The notes under the pieces: generated by a model
The model's database searches: none
What the model saw: only the letters and a program-made list of their open reading frames with translations
What the model was told of the DNA's origin: nothing
Shown here: positions 45,860-55,692 of the stretch, in pieces
Layout of the letters: each line of letters starts with the position of its first letter
Numbering within the stretch: the first letter of the stretch is position 1
Position numbers and translations under genes: made by a program
Source: CAZSBG01 sp964605145
GTDB taxonomy: Bacteria; Zhuqueibacterota; Zhuqueibacteria; Thermofontimicrobiales; Thermofontimicrobiaceae
Length of the DNA stretch: 64,000 bases
Direction of reading: 5' to 3'
NCBI GenBank assembly: GCA_964605145.1
Contig: CAZSBG010000002.1
Span: forward strand, 1 to 64,000

Positions 45860-48800
45860 GTGAAATACAAAATATTGCTTCTGATTTTAGCATTTCATTC
45901 GTTTGTTTTCTCCGAAGAAAATAAAACCAATTCACTGAAGAAACCAGCGGTCTACTCATCCAAATATTTTGATGTCAACAGAATTGTCTGCTCGGTGCAT
46001 AACGACGGCGTTTTTGCGAGGCGCCCCATTACCGGGAACAGCGATTTTAAATTTGACGACGATTACCTGATTTACACATCCGGCCTGTGGCTGGCCGCCA
46101 AAGTGAACGGCGAAGTCAGGGCGTCAGCGGCAGATTTTAACACGGACTGGGTCGGCGGCGCCATCGATGAGTTTGGGAATCCTTTTGGCAAGGAAGACTC
46201 CACGTTCCGCGTCTACAAAATTTCCCGCGGGGATAACGGGGCCACAAATCCGGATTACGCGCAGTGGCCGTCACATTTGGGCGCGCCAACCGATGCGCAA
46301 GGCAATCCACTTATTTTGGGCGATCAAACATTGTGGTGCAGCTTCACCGATTCTTATTCGGAAAATAGGGAATATAACCAATGTCCCCCGCTGGGAGCCG
46401 AGGTGCATCTCACAGTCTGGGGCTGGAACGATATCGATAATGTCATGTTTCTCCGTTGGGAGGTTATCAACAAAAGTCAGCGGCAATGGGACGATGCGTA
46501 TTTGGGCATTTATTCGGATCCGGATGTGGGCGATGCAAATAACGATTTGACAGGGAGCGACAGCACATTAAGTCTTGCCTATTGTTATGATGAAGGATCA
46601 AGAAATTATTATAACAATAATTTCTCCGTGGGATATCTTATGTTCGAATCTCCGTCAGTTTCCTCCATCGGTGACACAGCGAATACATGGTGGGGACCAA
46701 AGGAAAATTATAAAAATGTGCCAATTTATTCGCCAAGGATGGAAAAAGGTTTAGGCGGGTCTGGCTGGAACGATATTCCATATAATGAATTAGCATCTCA
46801 GTATATATACAATCGGTTACGTTGCCTGGATTTTAATGGCGATCCTGCAATTGATCCAATCACGAATCTTCCGAGCAACTGGGCATTCTCCGGGGATCCA
46901 GTCACACAGACTGGATGGATTGATGATTACCCTCCGAGGGACAGGCGAATGATGCTCTCCACAGGGCCGGTTACGCTGGCGCCGGGCGATACAGCCGCAA
47001 TCACACTGGCGATAATGCCGGTTCAGCGCAATAAAGCGATGGATACGATCGTGGATTTGAAGAATAACACAAGAGCAGCGCTGGAGGCGTTTCAAAATGG
47101 CGCCGGCTTTTATTCGGAAAAACAATATGCGGCTCCCGGCCAGCAGGGCTTTCTCGCCCCAGTCGGATTGCTGAATTTTCAGGAAATAACGAAGATTGAA
47201 TTTATGGTTCATTGGGAAACGGAAAAACTGATTTTTCGTGACCTCGAACCGGTCAATCGCGCTGAAAAATTTTCTGTGAATATAGATCGAGTCGATCCCG
47301 GAAAGGCGCGCGTTGAATTGGTGAATCCTGTCTCGGAAGTTCTCTCGGTCGGGAACGGGGACATTTTCCAAATCGAGTTTGATGTTGCCGCAGATAATGT
47401 AAGCGAAATCATCGAATTTCAAATCCGCGACGCAAGCGCGGTGAACACTGAGGGAAATTCAATAGAAATGAATTCAATAGAAAGTAAAATCGGGATTGAG
47501 AGAATGCCTCCGCCGCCGCAATTATACACGCCGCTCAATGGTCAATATTTGGATGGAATGAATGTTCAATTCACCTGGTCGTGCGCCGGAAAAGAGGGCG
47601 AAAGCATCAACTGGCTTAAATTCGAAAATGACACATGGAATAAAGAGATTGTGTTCGATACTACAATTACTCTGCCCATGAGACAATTTCTGTTTAACCC
47701 GAACCGGCCGGATCAAATTGGATGGTATGTATCGGTAATGGATTATTCCAAACCTCTGGTATCCGAGGAAATGTTTTATTTCAGCGTTCCCTCTGACGAG
47801 GATTTGAGTTTCGTCCGTCAAATTCTGGAATACGATATTTCAGATACGATAGTTGCCTGGCCGAGAGTGAAAACATTCGCCATTCAGCTTCCATTTATAT
47901 ATCTCATCAAAGAGATAGAATTGGGATCGGTGCATCATGAGTTAACGGTCGTGCGACTTTTTGAAAATCATTCCCAAATTGTGAATAAACAAGATTTGTC
48001 TCCGTTTTTTTCTGATGGACAATTGATCGTTTCGGGAGACAGGGCATTTTCGTATTATAACAACCTCATTTACATGTACACCATTACAGAAAATCAGCAA
48101 TTCGTTTTTGATAAATATGTAAGCGTAGCTTGTCCAATCGGTGTTCTTTTAAAAAACGAAAATAACTTTTACATTCTCTCTGAGGAATATTCAGCACCTC
48201 AAATTTTAATCTATAAATTGAATGATTGGGGGGACCTGATAAAAATAAGTGAAATTTCGCTGGCTGGTTGGTCCGATGAAACGAGAGAGAGCTCGGGAGA
48301 AGCCATACGCCTGAAAGATGGGCGGTTATTTGTGGCGTACGGCGACTGGGGGATATTCGATGTGTCCGATCCGGGTACGCCACAGTTATTAGCGCGGTGC
48401 GATATTCCGGATGAGGCGGCATCCATTGACTACGAGGATGGCAAGGTCTATGTCGGTGGAGATAAATATTGGTTGGGCATTTATGACATCAATCAACCTG
48501 AAAATCCACAGCTCATTTACAGCGAGACAATCGAGGATTCGTGGGATGATTGGGCGCAGCACATCGATGTTGTCGAAGAAAAAATTTACCTCAAGAATTA
48601 TACACGAATGCAGGTCTGTCATTATGAACCGGGCAGTGGATTCGTCATCGATGGGATTTTTAATGAGCGCGAACTGGTAAAAATATTTCAGGATCGAATT
48701 TATGTTATCGATTGGCGTTGGGATTGGCAAACGACAATACGCATCTATGAAAACAGATTTTTGACTGGCGCAAATTCGAATGAAAATGGAGAAACGGCGG

Positions 48801-49075
48801 ACTTTCAGTTGAGGCAAAACTACCCCAATCCATTCAACAATTCAACCTGCATTTCATTTTATCTTGAGAAAAATGGTCCCATTGCAGTAACCATCTACAA
48901 TGTGAATGGCCAAAAAGTGAAGACACTGTACGAGGGAAAAAAACAAGCTGGCAGCCATAGAATCGAATGGGACGGGAGAAATCAGGCGGGGGAGTCCGTT
49001 GCCTCAGGCCTTTATCTCTGCCGGCTCAAAACGAAAGAGCACATCGCCACAAAAAAGATGTTGCTTTTGAGGTGA
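45860..49075 (+). CDS. T9SS-type secreted protein with cohesin-like and LVIVD-like modules
   Basis: 1,071 residues. GTG start with AAAGGAGAG upstream; signal peptide ILLLILAFHSFVFSEE. The N-terminal half (to about 400) is paralogous to the interrupted gene just upstream. A cohesin-like domain follows (about 410-545; VHWETEKLIFRDLEP, GNGDIFQIEFDV). A later part has LVIVD-type blades (LFVAYGDWGIFDVSDPGTPQ, YWLGIYDINQPENPQLIY). The C-terminus is a sorting domain, LRQNYPNPFNNSTCISFYLE, ending with a FlgD-like beta module. Such proteins are exported across the outer membrane and attached or released. Cargo function unknown. It lies 27 bases after the paralogue, probably cotranscribed. Confidence 0.88.
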   Translation: MKYKILLLILAFHSFVFSEENKTNSLKKPAVYSSKYFDVNRIVCSVHNDGVFARRPITGNSDFKFDDDYLIYTSGLWLAAKVNGEVRASAADFNTDWVGGAIDEFGNPFGKEDSTFRVYKISRGDNGATNPDYAQWPSHLGAPTDAQGNPLILGDQTLWCSFTDSYSENREYNQCPPLGAEVHLTVWGWNDIDNVMFLRWEVINKSQRQWDDAYLGIYSDPDVGDANNDLTGSDSTLSLAYCYDEGSRNYYNNNFSVGYLMFESPSVSSIGDTANTWWGPKENYKNVPIYSPRMEKGLGGSGWNDIPYNELASQYIYNRLRCLDFNGDPAIDPITNLPSNWAFSGDPVTQTGWIDDYPPRDRRMMLSTGPVTLAPGDTAAITLAIMPVQRNKAMDTIVDLKNNTRAALEAFQNGAGFYSEKQYAAPGQQGFLAPVGLLNFQEITKIEFMVHWETEKLIFRDLEPVNRAEKFSVNIDRVDPGKARVELVNPVSEVLSVGNGDIFQIEFDVAADNVSEIIEFQIRDASAVNTEGNSIEMNSIESKIGIERMPPPPQLYTPLNGQYLDGMNVQFTWSCAGKEGESINWLKFENDTWNKEIVFDTTITLPMRQFLFNPNRPDQIGWYVSVMDYSKPLVSEEMFYFSVPSDEDLSFVRQILEYDISDTIVAWPRVKTFAIQLPFIYLIKEIELGSVHHELTVVRLFENHSQIVNKQDLSPFFSDGQLIVSGDRAFSYYNNLIYMYTITENQQFVFDKYVSVACPIGVLLKNENNFYILSEEYSAPQILIYKLNDWGDLIKISEISLAGWSDETRESSGEAIRLKDGRLFVAYGDWGIFDVSDPGTPQLLARCDIPDEAASIDYEDGKVYVGGDKYWLGIYDINQPENPQLIYSETIEDSWDDWAQHIDVVEEKIYLKNYTRMQVCHYEPGSGFVIDGIFNERELVKIFQDRIYVIDWRWDWQTTIRIYENRFLTGANSNENGETADFQLRQNYPNPFNNSTCISFYLEKNGPIAVTIYNVNGQKVKTLYEGKKQAGSHRIEWDGRNQAGESVASGLYLCRLKTKEHIATKKMLLLR

Positions 49076-49119
49076 TATTTTTTCATATTTCTTTGTGGGA
49101 GAATTTTCAGGAGAAATGG

Positions 49120-50145
49120 ATGATCCAGATCGATGGCTCTTTTGGCGAAGGCGGCGGCCAGATTTTGCGGACATCGCTGACGCTGGCTTTAATGACCGGC
49201 ACGTCGTTTGAAATAAAAAATATCCGGGCGAACCGAAAGCGGCCCGGTTTAATGACCCAGCATCTCAAAAGTGTGGAAGCTGCGAAGCTCATCTGCAATG
49301 GCAATGTGCGCGGCGCTGAAATGAAATCGACCAACCTGGTGTTCGAGCCGGGAACGGTTGCGCCGGGCGACTATTCCATCAATATCCAAACGGCAGGCTC
49401 AACCTCGCTGGTGTTTCAGACAATTTACCTGCCTCTGACGCTTTGCTACTCAGAATCAAAAATCACAATAACCGGCGGAACGCACGTGCCGTGGAGTCCC
49501 TGTTTTCATTATTTGAAAAATCAGTGGCAGCCGGCGTTGGAGAAGATCGGCTTCAAAATGAAATTCACGCTCGATCGGGCCGGGTTTTATCCCCAGGGCC
49601 AGGGAAGGATTCGGATAACGATTTCCCCCATCGAAAAAATTCAGCCAATAAGTTTAACAGAACGCGGCTCGCTAATCAAAATCGCTGGTATTTCAGCCGT
49701 TGCAAATCTGGACAAAAGCGTAGCAGAACGACAGCAGCGCCAGGCACAGAGGCGATTGGAAAAAGCGGGATTTGAAACGGAGATAAAAATCGAGGCCATG
49801 CCGGCGAAATACAAAAATACAATGTGTATGATTCAGCCCATTTACGAAAAATGCAGCGGCTGCTTCACGGCCCTGGGCGCCATTGGCAAACGCGCCGAGA
49901 AGGTCGCGGAAGAGGCTGTTGCCAAAGCCATCGATTACTTGAACAGTAACGGTTGCGTCGATAAATATTTGGCGGATCAACTCATCTTGCCGCTTGCGTT
50001 CGCAAAGGGAAAATCGGAATATACAACCACAGAAATTACCGAACATTTGAGGACGAATATCGAGGTCATGAAAAAATTCCTCGATATCGAAATTCGCGTT
50101 GAAAAGGATTCTGATAGTTGTGGCCGAATCACCATTGTGAATTGA
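49120..50145 (+). CDS. rtcA: RNA 3'-terminal phosphate cyclase RtcA
   Basis: 341 residues, the normal family length. The start segment MIQIDGSFGEGGGQILRTSL and KNIRANRKRPGLMTQHL are diagnostic. ITGGTHVPWSPCFHYLK and DRAGFYPQGQGRI are the second pair of family motifs, and TEHLRTNIEVMKKFL carries the active-site His that forms the covalent nucleotidyl intermediate. The enzyme converts RNA 3'-phosphate to 2',3'-cyclic phosphate using ATP. I chose ATG 49120, with AGGAGA just upstream. No RtcB or RtcR is present in the window. Its stop (TGA) directly abuts the stop of the convergent glycosidase gene. Confidence 0.95.
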   Translation: MIQIDGSFGEGGGQILRTSLTLALMTGTSFEIKNIRANRKRPGLMTQHLKSVEAAKLICNGNVRGAEMKSTNLVFEPGTVAPGDYSINIQTAGSTSLVFQTIYLPLTLCYSESKITITGGTHVPWSPCFHYLKNQWQPALEKIGFKMKFTLDRAGFYPQGQGRIRITISPIEKIQPISLTERGSLIKIAGISAVANLDKSVAERQQRQAQRRLEKAGFETEIKIEAMPAKYKNTMCMIQPIYEKCSGCFTALGAIGKRAEKVAEEAVAKAIDYLNSNGCVDKYLADQLILPLAFAKGKSEYTTTEITEHLRTNIEVMKKFLDIEIRVEKDSDSCGRITIVN

Positions 50146-51486
50146 TCAGTTGTTCAAAATCAGGATCAGGCTATCAAAGGCGCCTATCTGTAATTTATTT
50201 TTTTCGGATGGAAAAGTCACTTCTTTTTGGCGGTTCACCCGGAAAATCTTTTTGGGCGCGTTAATTTTGGTATCTATTTCAATGGGTAAATATTTCGAAG
50301 AAAAATTAATGGCCACAAGAGCGCGCTGGCCGTTTTTATTGGAACGTAAGAATGTGACCACTTTTTCCGGGTGGTCATTTTTAATTTTGGTGAAATCACC
50401 CTCAACGAAAACCGAATATTTCTTCCTCAACCCGATGAGGAATTGGTAGAAATCAAAAAATCCTTCTGCCCCGTGCCGATTCCAGTTGATGTCCTGTTTT
50501 TCGAACAGGTTGAGAAAATTCGGGTCCCCCACTTCCTGTCCGTTGTACAGCAACGGTATTCCATCGATGGTGAAAATGAACGCAGCATAGGGACGGAACC
50601 GCTTCGGTCCGAAAACCTCCGTCGCCCGCCCCATGTCGTGATTTTCGATGAAGCGCAATCTCAATGAATCTGCGGGGAAATCATTCTTGCGCTGAATCAG
50701 CAAATCGATGAGATGTTCGGCCGGCGCTTTTCCTTTGACCACATCGAGGGATTTGTAGTACAAAACCCAGTCATAAGTGGAATCAAAGGAAAATTTGTGC
50801 ATCTGAGGATCTTCCCATTCGGCAAGCAGGAAAATGTCAGATTTGATGGCCTCGAGTTCTTTGCGTACTTCAGCCCAGAATTTTTCCGGCACCAGCCCTG
50901 CCACATCGCATCGAAAGCCATCGATGTCAAATTCCCTGACCCAGTAGAGGATTGCTTCTTTCATATAATTCCAGAGGTCAGGATTCTCAAAATTTAAATC
51001 TGTTACGTCGCTCCATTGGCTTATTTTCCGGGTGAAACTGCCAAGTTCATCCTGCCGGAACCAGTCAGGGTACTCTTCCATAGCGACATGATCGTTGGAT
51101 GAATGGTTCGCCACCATGTCGATGATGACGCGCATGCCGGCGTTGTGAATTTCATCCACGACTTTTTTGAAGTTCTCTTTCGTGCCGTATTCCGGATTGG
51201 TTTCGAAATAATCGCGGATGGAATAGGGGCAGCCAAGACTTCCTTTCTTGCCTTTCTTCCCGATTGGAAAAATGGGCATGAACCAGATAATATCGACGCC
51301 CAATCTTTTTAATTCAGGAATTCTATCCACCATCCCGGTAAAAGTGCCATTTTTGCAAAAGCTTCGCGAGAACACTTCGTAAATTACGCCGTGTTTCGCC
51401 CAATCCGGCGTTTTTCTGCTTCGAAGATGTGACAGAGGCTCCCGATAAATAATACCCATTTTTTCGAGTGGTGTAATTTTACTCAT
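50146..51486 (-). CDS. GH13 alpha-amylase family glycosidase
   Basis: About 446 residues, no signal peptide, so cytoplasmic. GH13 motifs in order: IDMVANHSSNDH (region I), GFRCDVAGLVP with the nucleophile Asp (region II), LLAEWED with the acid/base Glu (region III) and FIENHDMGRA (region IV). The start of the barrel is WAKHGVIYEVFSRSFCKNGT, and the C-terminal domain is short (FRVNRQKEVTFPSEKNK). Specificity (alpha-1,4 or cyclomaltodextrin-type) cannot be read from this. I chose ATG 51486; a GTG at 51513 would add nine residues. It lies 31 bases after the preceding minus-strand gene and may share its transcript. Confidence 0.92.
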   Translation of the reverse strand: MSKITPLEKMGIIYREPLSHLRSRKTPDWAKHGVIYEVFSRSFCKNGTFTGMVDRIPELKRLGVDIIWFMPIFPIGKKGKKGSLGCPYSIRDYFETNPEYGTKENFKKVVDEIHNAGMRVIIDMVANHSSNDHVAMEEYPDWFRQDELGSFTRKISQWSDVTDLNFENPDLWNYMKEAILYWVREFDIDGFRCDVAGLVPEKFWAEVRKELEAIKSDIFLLAEWEDPQMHKFSFDSTYDWVLYYKSLDVVKGKAPAEHLIDLLIQRKNDFPADSLRLRFIENHDMGRATEVFGPKRFRPYAAFIFTIDGIPLLYNGQEVGDPNFLNLFEKQDINWNRHGAEGFFDFYQFLIGLRKKYSVFVEGDFTKIKNDHPEKVVTFLRSNKNGQRALVAINFSSKYLPIEIDTKINAPKKIFRVNRQKEVTFPSEKNKLQIGAFDSLILILNN

Positions 51487-51516
51487 ACTAATTGATTCCA
51501 AAATTAATGACACATG

Positions 51517-54408
51517 TTACCGTTTAATAGAATTGCTTTTTTGTGTTTGCAGGAGAGAATCCAAACGAATTTGCGCTTCTTCAAGGTTCGGCTTAAGCTC
51601 AAGTGTTTTGCGATACATTTTTTTTGCATCGTTGATGCTGCCCAATATTTCATAATTCAGGCCCAAACCAAAATACGCCGGGATATAACTTTCATCAAGT
51701 TCAATCGCTTTTTCAAAATTTGTAATGGATTCTTCGTAACTTCCTTTCTGATAAAAAATCTTTGCGTTTTCAGCGTATTCGGTTGGTGTGGTTGGTTCCT
51801 GAATTAAATAGGGATTGAAATGATCGTCAAGAAATCGTTCCGCGCTCTGGTCAGATTTATTTTTAATGTAGATAGCCCTGTATAGTTGTAATGCCAGATC
51901 ATGTTCCCATAGGATTTCGTAGCCGATCGCATTGAAAATGTTCTCTGAATTTTCGAAATAATTGTCCAGCACAAATTTCACCGCCTGTCGCTGCTTAAAG
52001 GTAGAATCGATATTTGTCAGATAGGGATAGACAAACTCCCGGTAACTCTTAAATAACTGAATTTTTTGGTACCAGGCCATCGACTCGTCGCTTGTTCTTG
52101 AGGTGGAGAATTCGATGACAGGTTTGTTTTCGCGGTTAAGTCGCACCCCGCCAGTAATCTTTTGAATGACTTCAGGCCCCATGACAAAACAATCCAAAAT
52201 TTCGTAGATGTTTTCCATTCGAGCGTAGATCAAACTGGAATGAATCTCCGGTCGTTTTATTCGTGCCATGGTTCGACTGAAATCAATGAGCTGATCCGTG
52301 TCAGCAAATCCAAGGAGCACAGCACTCTGACTTCTCCAGTTGTTGTTATACCAAATTGTGGTGGCAGGAAAGACGGTATGAAACGTGCGCAGCAGTATCT
52401 TGAAATCTTCAATGGATATCCCGTTCAAAGGTACCATGCTCGAAAAAATTCCATCCGGTGCAAGAGATTTCTTGCAATTTTCAAAATATTCCCGCGTGTA
52501 TAAATTTCTCGTGCTGGAATATTTTGGATGAATAAATGTGTTGATGATGACGTCAAATTTTTTATCGGTCAGTGAGAGGTAATTCTTGCCTGAATATGTT
52601 ATTATTTCAATTAAATTATTCCCAGGAGAATTTGGTTTTAGATCATTGAGCAGGTTTGATATTTGGACAATTTCCGGATGTGATTCTGTGCAATACACTT
52701 TATTCACATCATGCAAAAGAGCAATTTGAGATGATTTCCCGGAACCGAATCCAACAAGTAAAACTGTATCCGGATTTGGATGAAAAAGTAGCGGAAGTTG
52801 AACCTGGATGTCACGTTGGTTGATAAAATCCAGCGATGTGCCGTCGATATAAACTCCGTTGGCAGATATGCACAGATTGTTATTGAGCGTGTCCTGATGA
52901 ACAATGCCGGTCGTCGAGTGGCCTTCCAAAGCAAAAATGATCTTATCGTTAGGTTTATTCGCATGAAACAATGTGGAAATCATGTTCGATGGAATAAAAA
53001 ATGAAAAGAAAAACACCAGAATCACAAAAATGAAAAGATAAAATGTTTTCGATAACCTGCCAAATTTCAAGGCCGCCAAAAAAAGAATGACCAATCCTAC
53101 GAGCAAGCTTAACAGAGAATTAATAAGAATGCTTTTTTGAATACCGAGATTTGGGATAAAAACGAAAATTGCAATTAATAAACCAGCGATCGCTCCAATG
53201 GAATTGATGGCAAAAATAACTCCGACTTTGTGACCTCTTCTCTCAAAATTAGAAATGAGTGTTTTGCCAACCACAGGAAAACTTGCACCGATAAATGACG
53301 CGGGTAGGGCAATGACAAGAATCGTATCCAGAAAATAGATCAATATCTGCCATGACCAGGCGTTAGCGCCGGTGAATATTTGTGAAAGATTTTTATTCAA
53401 GAGTGGTAATTGAGGAAGAATGATGACAGAGAGCATAATGGAAATGCCTGTAACGATCTGTATAACACCGAAAACAGGAAATAGGTTTTTCAATGATTTG
53501 AAAATGCGGGGAAATAGAATTGCACCAGATGCAATCGCTAAAATAAATACGGTTAAAATAATCGGAAATGTGTAAAAATTATCTCCCAGAACGAATACAA
53601 GACTTCGATACCACAGAACAATTGCTGCAAGCGCTATAAAACCGGATATGCCAAAGCTAATGCTTATAATGTGGTTGAATTTTTTCGACTGTACCGTCAC
53701 GACTGGATCAAGGTGTTTTAATTTTTGATTATAGAATTCTGTTTCCACTGAAATTGTCGCGCCAATTTTATTTAATAAAATCTGAACGATCCCGGCATTA
53801 AACAGGAAAATTAATGCTGCAAATAGCAGACTTTGTTTCAAACCAAAGATGTAGAGAAAAACAAATGTAGTTAAGAAATACCCAAATGAAACCCCAATTA
53901 AATTCAGTCCGTAGAGATTTCCCACTTCCCGACCAACATTGGCTGAGGAACGAATGAAGAATCGGCTGAGAACAGGGAACGTTCCCCCAATAAAAATAGC
54001 AGGGATGATAGAAAAAGAGAACACAAAAACAAATTTGTAAAACGCGAGAATGAATGAATGTTCTCCAAAATTTTGAAAGACGTATGTATAAACCAAAGAT
54101 GTAAGCGGATGAATGAAAAAGAATAAAATGGTATAAATGCCAATACCCATTTCCAGGAATAAAAATTTCCCGATTTCATAATTTGAAGTATCAATTTTTT
54201 TGCCAAAATAATATCCACCAATAGCGATGCCGCTGAAAAAACCGGAAATCACAATAGCGCTGGTGAATATTGAATCACTGAACGAAATCGATATTAGTCT
54301 CGTAAGGGTGATCATCAATATTGATGTTCCGATTCCTGAAAACCAAAAAAGCAAAAACAATATCTGCTGAACGATGGACCTCCGAAAATATCCTGAATCC
54401 CTAATCAT
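51517..54408 (-). CDS. Membrane-anchored spermidine-synthase-like/TPR fusion
   Basis: About 963 residues in three parts. The first 470 or so residues hold many transmembrane helices of the MFS-like module fused to aminopropyltransferase-like proteins (GIGTSILMITLTRLI, SFIGASFPVVGKTLISNFER). A spermidine-synthase-like Rossmann domain follows (about 490-740) with VLLVGFGSGKSSQIA, VYCTESHPEIVQISNLLND and SSTRNLYTREYFENCKKSL. The C-terminus has TPRs (ENAKIFYQKGSYEESITNFE, YFGLGLNYEILGSINDAKKM). The nucleotide-binding glycine motif is GFGSG, not the usual GGGDG, so true polyamine synthesis is doubtful. AGGA is 8 bases before ATG 54408; ATG 54417 sits too near it. Confidence 0.85.
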   Translation of the reverse strand: MIRDSGYFRRSIVQQILFLLFWFSGIGTSILMITLTRLISISFSDSIFTSAIVISGFFSGIAIGGYYFGKKIDTSNYEIGKFLFLEMGIGIYTILFFFIHPLTSLVYTYVFQNFGEHSFILAFYKFVFVFSFSIIPAIFIGGTFPVLSRFFIRSSANVGREVGNLYGLNLIGVSFGYFLTTFVFLYIFGLKQSLLFAALIFLFNAGIVQILLNKIGATISVETEFYNQKLKHLDPVVTVQSKKFNHIISISFGISGFIALAAIVLWYRSLVFVLGDNFYTFPIILTVFILAIASGAILFPRIFKSLKNLFPVFGVIQIVTGISIMLSVIILPQLPLLNKNLSQIFTGANAWSWQILIYFLDTILVIALPASFIGASFPVVGKTLISNFERRGHKVGVIFAINSIGAIAGLLIAIFVFIPNLGIQKSILINSLLSLLVGLVILFLAALKFGRLSKTFYLFIFVILVFFFSFFIPSNMISTLFHANKPNDKIIFALEGHSTTGIVHQDTLNNNLCISANGVYIDGTSLDFINQRDIQVQLPLLFHPNPDTVLLVGFGSGKSSQIALLHDVNKVYCTESHPEIVQISNLLNDLKPNSPGNNLIEIITYSGKNYLSLTDKKFDVIINTFIHPKYSSTRNLYTREYFENCKKSLAPDGIFSSMVPLNGISIEDFKILLRTFHTVFPATTIWYNNNWRSQSAVLLGFADTDQLIDFSRTMARIKRPEIHSSLIYARMENIYEILDCFVMGPEVIQKITGGVRLNRENKPVIEFSTSRTSDESMAWYQKIQLFKSYREFVYPYLTNIDSTFKQRQAVKFVLDNYFENSENIFNAIGYEILWEHDLALQLYRAIYIKNKSDQSAERFLDDHFNPYLIQEPTTPTEYAENAKIFYQKGSYEESITNFEKAIELDESYIPAYFGLGLNYEILGSINDAKKMYRKTLELKPNLEEAQIRLDSLLQTQKSNSIKR

Positions 54409-54663
54409 ATATTTCATGTCCTGTGGAATATTTCAAAAATATCGTCTAAATTAAAATTCAATTATCAATAGATTAAACAGAATTAAGCATAGTCTCTGTC
54501 AATGGAAAATCCATTGAAAAATAAAATATACAAAAGTTTCTCAAGAATGCAAATAGTATTTTTATCTAAACAAAATTGTAACATGAATTGAATAAAATTT
54601 ATTTTGCTGTGATATGAATTCAAGCAGGGGGGCATTTGAGCTATCGCAGAGAGATTTACTCAT

Positions 54664-54715
54664 AAAAAAATAGCGATGTTTTAAAAAAGGGCCAGCAAAA
54701 AAACATCGCTATTTT
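54664..54715 (-). terminator. Rho-independent terminator after the orphan secreted protein
   Basis: On the minus strand AAAATAGCGATGTTTT pairs perfectly with AAAACATCGCTATTTT around a GC-containing loop of about 19 bases, followed by a T7 run. It lies 24 bases downstream of the stop at 54739. The rest of the gap 54409-54738 is AT-rich and shows no gene. Confidence 0.85.
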
Positions 54716-54738
54716 AACGGGTATAATTAAGAGTGGGA

Positions 54739-55293
54739 TTACTTCAGAAAACACATTTTTCTAAAATTTTTATAATTAATCTTAATTTGCTTTGTCATAT
54801 CAAACCAGCCCGGCAAAAGAATAACACCCTGATGCACCTGGGTTTCAGTAATTTTCCCGCCAAATGGTGTCCGTTCGTCCAATGGGAACATATCGATGCT
54901 TTCGGGAGAATTTTGAGGCGACCAGCGTTTCCCGTCCTGTTCAAAGATCAACCATTCTGGGTGAAAATTCACTTCGACGAACGGCATGGTGGATACTGAG
55001 AAAACCAGCGGCGTCACCGGCTTGTTAATGATTTGATTGGCGACACTCACTATTCGCTTGTCATAGGCGATAAGCATGGTCAAATCCAGTTTTCCCTCGG
55101 TGTTTGACCTGATGAAAAGTGGCGTCACCTGGGTTTTTCCAGGAAGCTTTTTGTAAACACTTGAATCTGTATTTAGATCTAAGACTTTTAAAAATCGTTC
55201 TGTCAATTCATTTTTTGGAGCTGAATAGACAGATGAAAAGAAAATAAACGACAAACAAGCACACATCATCACAGTCTTTATCATCGACTTCAT
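54739..55293 (-). CDS. Hypothetical secreted protein
   Basis: 184 residues. The signal peptide (VMMCACLSFIFFSSVYSAP) ends at SAPKN. The mature part is a mixed alpha/beta chain without Cys until the last residues (RKMCFLK). Segments such as NFHPEWLIFEQDGKRWSPQ and TPFGGKITETQVHQGVILLP suggest a small beta-sandwich in which the C-terminal portion names a surface-exposed strand pattern; no family recognised. GGGAAAG lies 7 bases before ATG 55293 (ATG 55284 is possible). It is monocistronic, with its own terminator and a 400-base upstream region. Confidence 0.75.
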   Translation of the reverse strand: MKSMIKTVMMCACLSFIFFSSVYSAPKNELTERFLKVLDLNTDSSVYKKLPGKTQVTPLFIRSNTEGKLDLTMLIAYDKRIVSVANQIINKPVTPLVFSVSTMPFVEVNFHPEWLIFEQDGKRWSPQNSPESIDMFPLDERTPFGGKITETQVHQGVILLPGWFDMTKQIKINYKNFRKMCFLK

Positions 55294-55692
55294 AGCTTTC
55301 CCTTTCGTTAATACTAAAATTAGTATTGTCGTTTCAATTTAAACTCAATTCACGATAACGCAATTAATATGCCACAGGATAAGTGATAAGAATAATATTA
55401 ATAAAAATAAATGGTTAAACTATTAATGCAGCGAAATTATTTTTTGCGAATATCTCAAAAAGTTATCCCCCAAAGATACACTGTCTCATCAATAACACAG
55501 TATCTTGGGAAACTGGCGCGAAAAAATAGAACGCGTATTTTGTCTAACATCTTTAATATAAGTATGTTGTAAAAACTAAAAAGTGTTATGGCTCACATTT
55601 TCAAAATGTTAAGACAGGGTGTTTAAATTATGTTACACATGTTATGGTGATATGACAGAAATGTAGAATGTTGGAACAGGGATGTGAAGATG
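55294..55692. other. Intergenic region with one imperfect hairpin
   Basis: 399 AT-rich bases between two minus-strand genes. No coding sequence was found. An imperfect palindrome, CCCCAAAGATACACTGT (55467-55483) facing ACACAGTATCTTGGGA (55495-55510), could form a stem of about 13 pairs with two mismatches. It is not followed by a T run on either strand, so it is not an obvious terminator. It presumably holds the promoter of the 54739-55293 gene and the 3' end of the MFS transcript. Confidence 0.45.

Noticed and set aside
55467..55510. Imperfect hairpin as a terminator or riboswitch
   Set aside because: No T tract on either strand and no conserved aptamer motif seen; left as an unexplained palindrome.
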